Shown: piece after piece, positions 25,174 to 36,690 of the stretch
How the letters are laid out: each line of letters opens with the position of its first letter
Numbering within the stretch: position 1 is the first letter of the stretch
Source: Piper betle
Taxonomy: Eukaryota; Streptophyta; Magnoliopsida; Piperales; Piperaceae
DNA length: 64,000 nt
Reading direction: 5' to 3'
NCBI GenBank assembly: GCA_033002965.1
Contig: JAURVB010004714.1
Location: 1-64,000 of the forward strand
Notes under the pieces: generated by a model
Told to the model about the DNA's origin: nothing
Seen by the model: only the letters and a program-made list of their open reading frames with translations
The model's database searches: none
Translations under genes and position numbers: made by a program

Positions 25174-25504
25174 TGGGAGTTTGTATTGAATTGCGGTATT
25201 TGGTTTATGTTTCACTCTTTTACTCTATTTTGGTGATCTCATAAGGTTGGACCAGTTGAAAATAGGCATGTTTAGATCAAATTGCATGTAATTTTCATGC
25301 TACACATCCATACTTGATCTATGTCATTTAATTATGTTGATGTATGTGACCATGGATGGGTTTAGTTACGATAAATGTAACGAAAATCACCTTGATCCTA
25401 TATTAACATTAATTAATGGACGAGATTGTTATTTTGGAATAATAGCGTATGTTAATTTTGGAGCTCATAAGGTTATATACAATTATTTGTGTATATATAG
25501 TCCA

Positions 25505-25514
25505 AGTGGGAGAT
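25505..25514 (+). other. Polypurine tract of the copia element
   Basis: AGTGGGAGAT abuts the 3' LTR at the position where plus-strand priming occurs in LTR retrotransposons. Confidence 0.7.
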
Positions 25515-26028
25515 TGTTGGATGTTGGACGTATATATGTATATAATTGTATCATATGCTGTATTATTAAGGCATGGCCTAAATTAAATTGATCTATTAAA
25601 GTTAAGGATAATGGGCCATTAATATTTAATAAAATATATGAAGATATCATATATTTAAGATGAGTATGGATAAATATGTGTAGATACCGTTTTCTTAATC
25701 TCTAATTTATGATGGGTTAAATTGGAATTATGAAAAATTAAGGATAAATACGGTTACAAGGATAAATACGGTTATGGTCCCCGGATTCGCACGTCGTTTT
25801 TCTTTTCTGGTATCCCATCATCCAGAAACTCTGGTTTTGAAGAACAGGTGCTGAATCTGGAAGATCAAACTAGAAGAAATCAAAGAATTGCTTTACAATC
25901 ATGGATCCAGGTACGCTTCTGTTATTAAATTTATTTTCTTGATGATTTGATATGAAGAAGGCTTTATTGATGATGGTTTTATCATCTATATTAATTTTAG
26001 TTAAAGTTTAAAGTATTTGATGATTTCA
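25515..26028 (+). repeat. 3' LTR of the copia element
   Basis: Partner of 19751-20266. The two single-base length differences are both in two-base runs. Confidence 0.93.
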
Positions 26029-26642
26029 CGTGTTCACTTGCCTCACGGCGAAGCCTCGCTACTGTACCACCTAGGCAAGGAGAGGAGCCTTTCCGGAGTT
26101 ATGTTGCCGTTGCGTGGAGAAGCTATTGCTGTCTGGGAACCAAGAAGTCTCGGCAGGCCCCTTGAAGCCTGTTGATATTAAGCCTCTTGAAGCTCCATTT
26201 TCAACGTACCCATCGAGGTGCCGCCCTACCCACCGCTGCACTGCCGCCGTCCTGGATCTTAGCTTCGATACTTGATGGAGAAAGCTCGCGCCGGACTCTT
26301 ACTGCCAGTCCACTGAAGCCTCACCAAGTAGAGGAGAAGGTCCCCTCTTAGTTGTCATCCTGCAGACGAGTCCGTGAAGCCCAGGATTCCCTCTCGCCGT
26401 GAAGAAATTTGCTGTAAAGAGTTCCCTCCCAACGGCGGTGCCCCGAAGAAGAAGGTCGAGGGAAGGAGAAAAAAATCAAATGGGTCTTCTTACCCGTTTA
26501 ACTGCTGGCCATCTACCACCTGCTGACCAATTAGTTTTCTGACTGCCGTGTCCGAGTGTCCTAACCGCGTCCGCTGCCTCCCGTAACTAGCCCAGCTCAG
26601 AAGTCAGACCAACCCGGATTTGGTCGGTTTGGTCCAGGCCAT
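26029..26642. other. GC-balanced unidentified DNA between two transposons
   Basis: No coding frame or recognisable domain. Its composition resembles 19340-19750, consistent with both being halves of the block split by the copia insertion. It may be an older decayed element. Confidence 0.35.
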
Positions 26643-26649
26643 ATTCGAC

Positions 26650-27547
26650 AGTCTGTTGCAGGAATTGGCCGATTCCGTGCGGAATCGGCCGATTTAAATC
26701 GGATCGGCGCGATGCCGATCCGATTTCGGGGCCGACTCGGTTGGCCCCGAATCGGCCTCGGAATCGACCGAGTTCGGCCCATTCCAACCGATTTAAATCG
26801 GAATCGGAATCGGTTTTTTTAATGAAATTACTAAAATACCCTAAGTATGATTTTTATTAAATTATTTAAGCATGGGTAAAATGGTAATTTGGATTTTAAA
26901 AACCTAAAATCAAACCCGCTCCCTCACGTCGCCGCCGCTCGTCCGCCCGCCGCCGCCCGGTTTCCGCCCTCCGCCGTGCTCCCCGACTCCGGGCTTGCCG
27001 CCGACCGGGCTACCGACCTCGCAACGTCGCCGCCGAAGTGTGGCCGGACCGAATCGGGCTGTGACGCACGAATCGCCGCGACTCGCCGCCGACTCGCCGC
27101 CGCTCCGGGCCGCCTCGCCGCCGGCTGCGGGCCGCGGACTGTTCGTCCGACCGGGCTGCCGACATCCTCCGACATCGCCGCCGCGAGACTCGCCGCCGAC
27201 CGGGCCGGCGGCGGCGGCGTGGGTAAAGAGTGGCATTCTCGTAATTAAAAGTTGACTCGATTCTAACTCGAGTCAAAAATAATAATTAATTCTAAATAAT
27301 TTAAAAAATCTTAAAAAATATTTAAAAATATTAGAAACTATAATACACAGAATAATATCAAAATAACATCAATACCCAATTTTAATATATTTATATTATA
27401 AATTGTCAAATTATTATATATGACCGATTAAATTAATTTGGACCGATTCAACTGAACTGATTCTTGGCCGATTTAGACCGATTCCGATTCCGATTCCGAT
27501 TCCCTGAAAAACCGATTCCAATTCCGATTCCGATTTATGCAACCATG
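26650..27547 (-). mobile_element. hAT-like non-autonomous element, copy 2 (inverted relative to copy 1)
   Basis: Same architecture as 1308-2168 in reverse: AATCGG-type ends, CpG-rich core (about 26920-27230), palindrome (27252-27276, one base different from copy 1 read in reverse), AT-rich arm, and the terminus TTTATGCAACCATG. ATTCGAC occurs at both edges (26643-26649 and 27548-27554), supporting an aged 8-bp target duplication. The left terminus is more degenerate than in copy 1. Confidence 0.82.
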
Positions 27548-27555
27548 ATTCGACT

Positions 27556-28040
27556 ATAAATTTATTTCCTTACCTTCAATGTGTGCGACAATTATCCAAT
27601 GCAAGTCCAGACCGGCTTTCGGCCATCAAGGGATAAACTATGTATAAAGTCAATAAATTAAAACAACAAAATCTATTAATAAATTATAAGTTAAATCTTG
27701 CTTTACAATATTTTACTTTAAAATTGTCGTTATTATTTTTATATACTCTCACGATTGGTAGTGGCCTGGCTGACGTGATTCCTACCGTCTTAATTTTTTA
27801 TTTTTAATATTTTTTAAAGCAAGTAAAAAATAAATTAAAATTTAAAGAGATTTGAACTTGTCACTTTCCGGGTATATATATATATATATATTATATTTTA
27901 ATTTATTAGATATTTTACATGAATAATTATTGAGTTTTCTTTTATTAATAAATAAATAAAAGATGTAGATTCATTTCTTCATTAAAAAAAATAGTAATGT
28001 TTAACAGTCAGTGGAAATACCATAATACCCTCCACATCAA
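27556..28040. other. AT-rich intergenic DNA
   Basis: No coding frame. Contains a short TA microsatellite near 27873-27892. Confidence 0.5.
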
Positions 28041-28125
28041 TAGATGGTGTTTCATTACGTTAGCATCGGAACAGGTCTTGCCCAACCCTCACATCGGAGA
28101 TTGGCGGCGGCGGTGGCGGTGGCGG

Positions 28126-31100
28126 ATGAGGCGGGCCAGGGCCGTCGTCGCCGACCTCAACGGCGATCCTCCGCCCAGCGACGGCGAGGACTCCTCTCTC
28201 CCTCCCCCTCCTTACCCCTCCTCCTCCACAAGGTTGACGTTTTGTTTTGGGGATAAAATTTGTTACCATTTTGAAGCTCGAATATTGCTAGCAATTGTGT
28301 AGTACTGGAAGGGAATCCATTAATCTTTTTTTATTTTGTACGTTCATTTTTGTTGTACATGTTGTTGATGCAGCTAATTTGTTCTGGAATTTTCAGTTGA
28401 CCTTATTTGATGCCATTGATGAGCATGCTATGTTTGCTCATATAGTTTGCTTGATACTGGTTTTGTAATAAATCTGTGTTGTGTGGACGGCAGAGCCGAA
28501 TTGCATGTTAGTGAGGTACAACTGTTGAATTAGGACAATGTGCACTGCATGCCAGGGCAGAAATTAGGCACTTATTATGTGGAGTGGAATTTATGATGAC
28601 GACCAGTTTCTAGATAAACTAACGTTCTGCGGCTTCCTATTTTCTTGTTGATCAAAGGTACTGACTGTATTCATTGTGCTAGTTTTGCGATGCCAATGGT
28701 TATTCTCTGTTATTGTTCGGTGCATTGGTATGTGTTGTCTTATGCCTCAAGATAAAAAGAAGGATGCACGGCTACGTAAGATGTTGTTAATGTGCTGCAA
28801 TTTTATGTAAGATTGACATGGGTAGCTCTGCAAATAGAAATGATGGGTTTCCAATCATGTCGTGAAACGTTGAATTCTCATTGTTAAGTTCATTTCCTCT
28901 GAGAGGTACTTAAAATGACTACAGGAATGGTCATGCCATGGGAGATTTAAGTGAAAATGGTTCAGAAAAGGTCATTGCAATTACAGATGACCGAGAGAAG
29001 CAGGATGTTAAGCTGAAAAAATGTCCTCCAGGATCCAGGAATGGAAGCCTGCATGAGAATGGACATGATGGAGATGTGCAACCGCAATTAAATGGGGTTA
29101 CTACTGCACGGGGGGAAAAGATAACAAACCTCGAATATGTAAGATCAATTAAAATCACGTATACTATCTTTTCAATTCAAATTAAATGGGCACTCATGCT
29201 ACCATCATATAAATGGCAATTCTAACTCTATTTGGCTCAGTCTGACTTGCCTTTCCAATATGCAATTTCTTTGATATTCCTTAAAATGTTTAAGGAGATG
29301 GATTAAGTGTGTCCTGTTTGGTGGGTAGTTGTTTGCATTGAGCAAATGGAGTTGCTTATCTTACATTGTGATTTAGTTGTAGTCAAGTAAAACATATTAG
29401 GTAACAAGTAAGATCTAGCAGTTTCCATAGATGATGTGATTCTAACATGGATACGAAGGTTTGAAATATTTTTCTTTTTTGCCTTTTGGCATGGGTCTTG
29501 GTGAAATCAAAATGTGTTGCACATCTATGAAGTCCATTTCATATTTAGGGTATTACATGTGTAAATGGTCTCATTTAAAGTTGTCCAAGAATAGCATGAT
29601 ATCATTTAACCCATATGAATATTATGTTTTAAGGTGGTTCTCTATGCCACAAAGTGGAAGTGTTTTTGGTGTAAGTTTGATAGTATTAACAGAAGAAGAC
29701 TGATTTTAATCAATAAACAATCATGCTTGTTTCTTGTTTTTGTGTAGCTCTTTTGATAAAACGACTCTAGTTTAATGGATTATTATAGGGCCTAGTTCAT
29801 GTTGCAAGAAAGATGCCAAAAAATGCTCATGCTCATTTTCTCCTTGGTCTGATGTACCAGAGATTAGGGCAAATACAGAAGGTATCACACAATCCTTCTA
29901 TATCAGTTGATAGTAGTACATGCCATTTTTGATATCTTATACAGGCAGCATTCTGCAGGCAGTCTTAGCATTTGAGAAGTCATCAGAAGTCTTGATAATG
30001 TGCGACGAGGAAATCAGGAGACCAGATTTACTTTCCTTAGTTCAAATCCATCACGCACAAGTCTGATGTCATCCTTGTATTGCTTGACTTTAGTACTTAT
30101 CTGTGTTTACTTTAGTACTGAAAACAATGTTATGCATCTCAGAATCTGCTTCACTTTCATGTTTAGTGCCTCCTGCAAGGAACCATGGGGGATTATACAG
30201 ATGAAAACATAGAGCTGGAAGAACTTGATGCTATTTTATTAAAGGTGAAGAATTCAGTGCAATCTGATGTCAACCAATCAGCTGTTTGGAATATGCTTGG
30301 ATTGATATTGCTTTGGACTGGTCGTGTAGAGGTTTACATTTCTTTCTAATTACCTGACTATTTATTTTAGTAGCTTCTTTTTCATATGCCTATTTATGAA
30401 TATTTTTGCATTTGACTTATATTTATATATTTTTTCCAGAGCGCAATTGCAGTTTTCTCAACCATTCTAAGTGTTGCATCTGATAACTTGGATGCTCTTG
30501 CAAATCTTGGGGTTGCTTACCTTCAAAGGTGGAAACTTCTGGATTTTGTATCTTTCAATATGTTTCTTGTTATTATGGTTGCCTGAAAATGTTAATTATG
30601 ATTTTTCTAGGCTAATATCTTTGGCATGATACTAACAGATACTTCTTTCCAGTGGGAGTTTGGAGCTTTCTGAAAAATGTTTCCAGGATTTGCTCCTCAA
30701 AGACCAAAACCATCCGGCAGCATTAATCAACTATGGAGCTTTCCTGTCTTGTAAATTTGGTTCAGTCATACCTGGTATGGAACGTTGCATTTCATTTCAC
30801 TTGATGCACTAGTGCCACTAATGATATGGCTCCATGAATTGCATAGGGAAAAAGTTGTCTAAAAGTAAGAATTGTGTAATAGATGTTAAGTTCTTGAAGC
30901 GCTTCTCAAATGATACAATATGGTGTAACATGCATACATTGTACATGCTTCATTCTATAATTGAATTATTAAAAGAGAGATCTATTATTTTGAAATTTGG
31001 GATAAAGGAAAATATTATCTATGACTGTTCATATCACAGACATTTATAGTGGAAATAGTATATGACGACCTTCCCGGCGAGCTGGTTTTGTTCAGCTGCT

Positions 31101-32987
31101 CAGATTGATAATAATACTAGCTTTCTTGCTGATGATCATTTAATTTAGGATGAAAAATGCCTAAATAGCAAAATAACACAAATCCTTAATGCAGGTGCTG
31201 GGGCTGGTGCTGATAAAGAAGCTTGGGCTAGGCAAGCTGAGGCAGCAGATGCTGCAACAAGATGCCTTGCAGAAGTACTAAAAGCAAACCCCAAATGTGG
31301 GCCTGCCTGGATGAGTCTTGCTAATGCACGTTATATGGCAGGAGATCACCGAGGTGCTGGAAGGTGCTTTTTGCAGGTTATTTTTATTTACCCTCCTCTA
31401 TTTTTATTATATTCTTATGGCCGTTGTTTGAATTTAGTCCTTACATTCATCTGATGTGTATTGTAGTGTATCTATTTGTTTCAATTATCTGCTTGCTCAC
31501 TTTCAGGCAGCAAAACTGGAGCCCACTCGCATGTCTATTAGATATGCTGCAGCGCTTCATCGGGTTAAAGATGCTGAAAAGTACCAAGATCCTGCTGAAC
31601 AGCTTTCTTGGGCCGCCAATGAAATGGCTTCTATACTTAAAGAAGAAGATGCCAAACTTATCCAGCCTCAAATAGCATGGGCAGGGCTGGCCATGGTTCT
31701 TAGGGCACAACATGAGATCTCTTCCACCTTTGTAACTCCACCAAAGGGTTTGATGGAATCAGAAGAACAAGCTCGCCGTGTATTGCAGCAGGTATGACTT
31801 TATTGCCCCTCTTCCTATGGTCATCAACATCCACCAAATCCCAATTTATTCGAACCTCATTTTATATCATCAGAAACCATATCTTATATCTATACCCAAT
31901 TAAATCTGGCTTTGATGCTGTCTACATCAAAAAGCCTAAGTATTTGATAGGTTTTCCTTGAAATTAGCCCTTGATTGTTCATCTCATAATGTTTCCACTA
32001 AAATTGCACCTCATATATGTTTTTGTTTGTGATAGTTTGTAACCATTGACACTTGAAAGTTTTCCACCATAAGTCCAACTCATACTCTAGCTCTTCCAAT
32101 GTTATGGAACATGGTAAATGCATTATTAAGTAAACATGATGAACTCTCAGATATTTAATTAGTACACTACAAACCTCATATGTGTACATTTATTTTCTAT
32201 GATAGGCAATAGAGGTGGACCAGAATGATAGCGTACCATGGCATCAACTGGGGTTGCATTATCTTTGCAAATTACACTTTAAGCCATCCCAAAAGTATCT
32301 AAAAGCAGCAATAGCTCGTGATGTGGAGTCTGCTTATGCATGGTCTAACCTTGGTAACTAAACCATTAACTCTTTTCTGCTTTGATTTATTTTTGGATTC
32401 AAAACTGCCAAAATTGAATTAAGACTAGTGACACCCTTGTATGAAAAGGTTGTGCTGTAAATTTTACTAGAAGGCTGAAACAGATAATTCCGTAGTCATC
32501 TCAACTTATGAATCCGTTGGCTTCCAACTTCACTGTGATCTTAACATTTTATTTATTCAACTATCTGAGAAGTTCTTCGTCTTTAACTTCTGAAATTACC
32601 ATTTATGTGATAGGTATCTCGTTACAATTATCTGAAGATTATTCAAAAGCTGAAGAAGTGTACAAAAGAGCTCTGTCCTTATCGTCGTCACAACAGGCAC
32701 ATGCTGTCCTCTCCAACCTTGGAAACCTCTATCGCCAGCAAAAGTGTTTTGAGCATGCGAAAGCCGTCTTTGAGAAGTCACTCGAACTGTGTCCGGGTTA
32801 TGCACCAGCATACAACAATTTAGGACTGGTTTATGTTGCCGAGGGGCATTGGGAAGAAGCTAAATCCTGTTTCCAGAAGGCGGTGGAGGCAGATTCTCTG
32901 CTTGACGCTGCAAAGTCCAATTTGATCAAGGCAGTAGCCATGGCAGAGAAATGCACATCTAAGGAATCAGCCGAAGAAAAGAGCTAG
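28126..32987 (+). CDS. TPR-repeat protein, eleven exons
   Basis: Exons inferred: 28126-28232, 28925-29138, 29789-29881, 29959-30060, 30167-30331, 30440-30528, 30653-30774, 31195-31376, 31507-31791, 32206-32353, 32614-32987. All have GT-AG borders and compatible phases; the sum is 1881 nt, giving 626 residues with no frame break. The N-terminus (MRRARAVVADLNGD) is Pro/Ser-rich and polar. From exon 3 on, TPR helices repeat (for example HAHFLLGLMYQRLGQ, LANLGVAYLQSGSLELSEKC, AYAWSNLGISLQLSEDYSKA, AYNNLGLVYVAEGHWEEA). No catalytic domain follows the repeats, so it is a scaffold rather than an OGT/SPINDLY enzyme. It resembles a plant single-copy TPR protein (At5g63200 type, from memory). Partners are unknown. 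Confidence 0.88.
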
Positions 32988-32999
32988 CATTTCTGTCTT

Positions 33000-34030
33000 C
33001 TGCTGTAGGTTCTATTGCTGCACTCTTCCATTGTTCTTCTTGTATATATAGCTCTGATCTGTGCTTATTTGATAAAGCTTATCACTAAATTCTTACTCTG
33101 CTACTAAAGATCTTGGTGGGGAGAAGCGGGCCAATAGATAAACCCTACAAGGCAGGTATTGTTGTTATAACATGGAGGCGGCTTTCCGGCCCAACAGCTA
33201 CTTGAACTTGTAGCAAAGACTTGCGTAGGTATGGTTTGAGTACTCAACGTAGCCATGTATTTTGAAATCGTAGTTTTATTATAATAAAGCGTCTCGATTA
33301 ACCAAGATTCCTGCTTCACCTGGTGATTTACTGGATCAATTGCTCATGCCGATGCAGTTATTCGACCGGAGATCAGGTAGGTTTATCTTGATGCAACAAC
33401 AACGCAGTGGAGACGAACAAACCAATTAAAAATGAACATCAAGAAAATTGAAACGAAATATATCCTCCAAATCAATTAAACTAAGCACCATCAAAATTTT
33501 CTTCCTATCTTTGTTTTAGTGTTTTTTTTCTAAGAGAACTTTTTGAAAAATTAAGTTCTAGGCAATTAATCTTAGGCCGTCTTCACGCTGCTGCAAGCAC
33601 CACTCAAATGTTGGAATCTCGGGCGGTCAAGCTGTAATGCTTTATTAATACAAGGCAAAAAGGTATTATATTATTTATAAATTTTAATTTTATAAATAAT
33701 TTTTTGTTGAATAATAAAATTGATTATAATAAATTAATATATTAGATATAGATATTGATTGATTTTAATTAAAAGATAAATTTTAAATTAAAAAATATAA
33801 GAATAATTTAATTTATTATATTTTATTATATTTTAATTAGCAAAATCTCTTACTTTTAATTAAACGTCGTATTGAGCTCCCTATTTGTCAGAGTACTTGT
33901 ATATGTTAGTATTTTTTAACACATGGAATTAATATTTTATTTGATCTACAACTACTACGGCTTAAATAGGTGACACCCCATTAGCCCAAAATCTAACTAT
34001 ATTGCTACTCAGCTTTTGTGGCGAGTTAAG
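33000..34030. other. 3' flank of the TPR gene and AT-rich repeat
   Basis: No gene seen. It contains the first copy of an AT-rich repeat at about 33640-33870. Confidence 0.5.
33640..33870 (+). repeat. AT-rich MITE-like repeat, copy 1
   Basis: Shares an ordered set of words with 35240-35460 and 57050-57315: 'tataaattttaattttat', 'gaataataa', and a right end like 'ttatattttaattagc-aaatct'. Low complexity makes the boundaries and the family assignment tentative. Confidence 0.45.
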
Positions 34031-34031
34031 G

Positions 34032-34098
34032 GATAAGGGAGGCTTGGTGGGGATGGAATATGAGGTCCATATCATTTCAACAACGCTCTTCAGATAAG
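34032..34098 (+). promoter_or_regulatory. Two GATAAG I-box motifs upstream of PSBY
   Basis: GATAAG occurs at 34032-34037 and 34093-34098, about 220 and 160 bp before the start codon. I-boxes are common in light-regulated photosynthesis genes, which fits PSBY. The motifs are short and could occur by chance. Confidence 0.4.
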
Positions 34099-34251
34099 AG
34101 CAATCCCAAATTCAATACCCAGTTGGGACCTTCTTGATCTGTTTTCTCATACGAACCAGCATCAGCTTGTCCATTCCCTTCTCTCCTCCTAGACGACGGA
34201 ACTCTTGCACATTCCCCGAAACCTCCCTTTCGATAGATAACACAGACATCC

Positions 34252-34875
34252 ATGGCGGCCACGACCACATTCACCTCCATGGCAGTGCTCAACACGAAGT
34301 GCATGGCCACCAAATCACCATTGACGCAGCTCAACTCTTCCAACCCCATGCCAGTGTTGAAGCCCATCTCACTCCTCTCACTTCAAAACCTCCCCAAGAG
34401 CCTCTCTGTGGTCTCCAACAAGCCGGAAGACCCATCACTCCTGCTCGGCACCACCATAGCCGGGGCCATCTTCTCCTCCCTGAGCTGCTGTGACTCGGCC
34501 TTCGCCGTGCAACAAATCGCCGACATCGCCGCCGACAGTGACAACCGTGGACTTGCACTCCTGCTGCCCATCATTCCAGCAATCTTGTGGGTTCTTTACA
34601 ACATACTACAACCAGCGCTCAACCAGCTCAACAAGATGAGGAACACGAAGGGTGTGATAGTTGGCCTCGGACTGGGGCTTGGAGCTTGGACCGGCTCGAG
34701 TCTTGTATCTACGCCGAGTGCTACCGCCGGTGAGATGGCCATGGTTGCCGACGCATCGTCAAGTGACAGCAGGGGACTGGTTCTGTTGTTCGTGGCAGCT
34801 CTAGCGGTTGCATGGGTCTTGTACAACATTCTTCAGCCTGCTCTGAACCAGCTCAACCGGATGCGAACCGATTGA
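34252..34875 (+). CDS. PSBY: Photosystem II core complex protein PsbY, chloroplast precursor
   Basis: Single exon, 207 residues. A Ser/Thr-rich chloroplast transit peptide is followed by a hydrophobic thylakoid-targeting segment (AGAIFSSLSCCDSAFA). Then come two PsbY units, each with one membrane helix and the signature WVLYNILQPALNQLN, at about residues 91-133 and 165-207. They are separated by a second signal-like stretch (GVIVGLGLGLGAWTG ... ATA). This duplicated arrangement is known from plant PsbY, where the precursor is cut into two small membrane proteins at the edge of photosystem II near cytochrome b559. The frame is intact. Confidence 0.96.
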   Translation: MAATTTFTSMAVLNTKCMATKSPLTQLNSSNPMPVLKPISLLSLQNLPKSLSVVSNKPEDPSLLLGTTIAGAIFSSLSCCDSAFAVQQIADIAADSDNRGLALLLPIIPAILWVLYNILQPALNQLNKMRNTKGVIVGLGLGLGAWTGSSLVSTPSATAGEMAMVADASSSDSRGLVLLFVAALAVAWVLYNILQPALNQLNRMRTD

Positions 34876-36690
34876 AGGGATAGGTTGTGTCTAATGTATG
34901 CAATTTGCTGTAATTTATAACGTCGTAGCCTCGAGCTCTTCCAGGAGTCGAGAAGGGTTGGTATCCTAATTTGGTTGGAAACTCCATAGGAAAAGCTCTT
35001 AAAGTTGTTTGATTTGTTTCATTCATAAGAGTGAATTTCCTATATTTTAAGATACAAAAATGGGATCACAATATAAATCACTGACTGCTTGATTGCTGAT
35101 AAACTCAATATTAACGAAGAGCTGCAGCGAATCCGCGTCCTTAGATATATCTTTTGTAATAATCAATCATCCCTCGAGAAAGAAAAGTCCACGCTTCATA
35201 TTTAAAGAAACACCGGGTAAGACCTTGCACCTCGAGCAACTTATATTATATATAAATTTGAATGCTATCTATAAATTTTAGTTGAATAATAAAATAAATG
35301 TTAATAATTTTATATATTAAATATATATTTTAATTAATTTTAAATTTTAAAAATAAATTATAATTAAATTAAAAATATATTATAATAATTTAATAATTTT
35401 ATTTTTTAATTTATATTATATTTTAATTAGCCAAATCTTTTATTTTTAATCAGAGGCTAATATTAAATTTCTCATTTATTAATAAGAGTTGAAGTAGATA
35501 TAAACAGGTATTATAACTTAGGAGAGAAAAAATCACAAGCAGAGTCCCGCAAGAACGATTTTTGCCACTTGGCCAATAACAAAGAAAACACTCGCACACT
35601 TTCAATGAATACCTCACAGTTGTTTGGAAAAAAATACCTGCTTAAAAAAAGGAATAACTTAACCAACCAACTTAACCGTGGACAATTTTCATAACTCAGT
35701 TTCGGTTTAAATAAACATAAATTGTTCATTCTTTTCTAATTCAATGGGCATTTCAGGTGTGCCCGAGTTAGTCTTCTTCTCCCCATCTAATCCCGGGGGT
35801 GTCAACGTAGACGCTAGTGTCAAAATGAATCCTACTGCATTCAGTCCACACAAGCGAACAAATTCTTAAAGTCCAAATTATCGCAGATAACATTTCGGGT
35901 ACACAGCATTTTCATTAAATACCAGGGAGCATTTGGCAAGGAGCACAACTCTGAATCTTGCCGCTCGACCTAAAAAGTTCATGTAAATATTGACATGAAT
36001 AGCAACTACTAGTAACTAGTAAGTAGTTTAACTATCCAAAAAATACGAACCATGATCTTGTCCATTGAGACAGATTGCCTGGTACTTGATAGTATGACAA
36101 AAATTAACTCATCGATTCCAAAAAATGCCGTAAGTTAACAAACAGTCCCAGTCCCCCACCATACAGGAGGATCTTCTGCATAACCTGCTAAACTCACGCA
36201 CTTGTTAATTTTGCCCATTATGTGACTGTAAAAACAAGCAGGATTATATACAATAATGATCAAGTGAACATTAAAACCCGATCCTTTACAGTTTCATTTC
36301 ACGTATGTATATATATGTCCACATTAGAGCTCTTCCCATGTACATGAGAGCGCAAGAACAAGCCAGCAGCCAAGGACTTGGGGTCAAACCTGTACAACCC
36401 GATTTACTGCTTCTCCACAAGTGTGGCACACAAACCACAGCTTCCCAACCGTGGTAGAAGATCAAAGAAACCGCCCACTTTCCCTCTCTCCTCTTAACAC
36501 CAGCAAAGCATCATTCAATCTTGATCTTGCAGGTCCTCATCATTCCCATCTTCAGAAAACCTAAATGTCCTACTATGCTCACCATCGTATCTCCCTGATT
36601 ACACCCAATTACGTCAATTTGTAATGAAGGCCTCATTATCGTATTACAGAAAATAGTATCTTTCAAAACATGAATCTCACAACTAGACGG
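34876..36690. other. Intergenic region with AT-rich repeat, no gene
   Basis: Contains the second copy of the AT-rich repeat (35240-35460) and the probable 3' UTR of the minus-strand AHL gene near 36300-36690. Confidence 0.5.
35240..35460 (+). repeat. AT-rich MITE-like repeat, copy 2
   Basis: Same word order as 33640-33870, so the PSBY gene lies between two copies in the same orientation. Confidence 0.45.

Larger units (their letters stand above)
19751..26028 (+). mobile_element. Ty1/copia LTR retrotransposon, nearly complete
   Basis: A 6.28-kb element with matching LTRs (516 and 514 bp), a primer-binding site complementary to initiator tRNA-Met, a long leader, a gag-pol region in copia order (gag, protease, integrase, reverse transcriptase, RNase H) and a purine tract before the 3' LTR. 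I count eight substitutions (seven transitions) and two single-base indels between LTRs, about 1.6% divergence, so it is young. The single polyprotein frame is broken once in integrase. No clean target duplication is seen: GTGCTC on the left and GTGTTC near the right end are only similar. Confidence 0.95.

Noticed and set aside
26889..27276. Arg/Pro-rich ORFs
   Set aside because: Same explanation, core of hAT-like copy 2.
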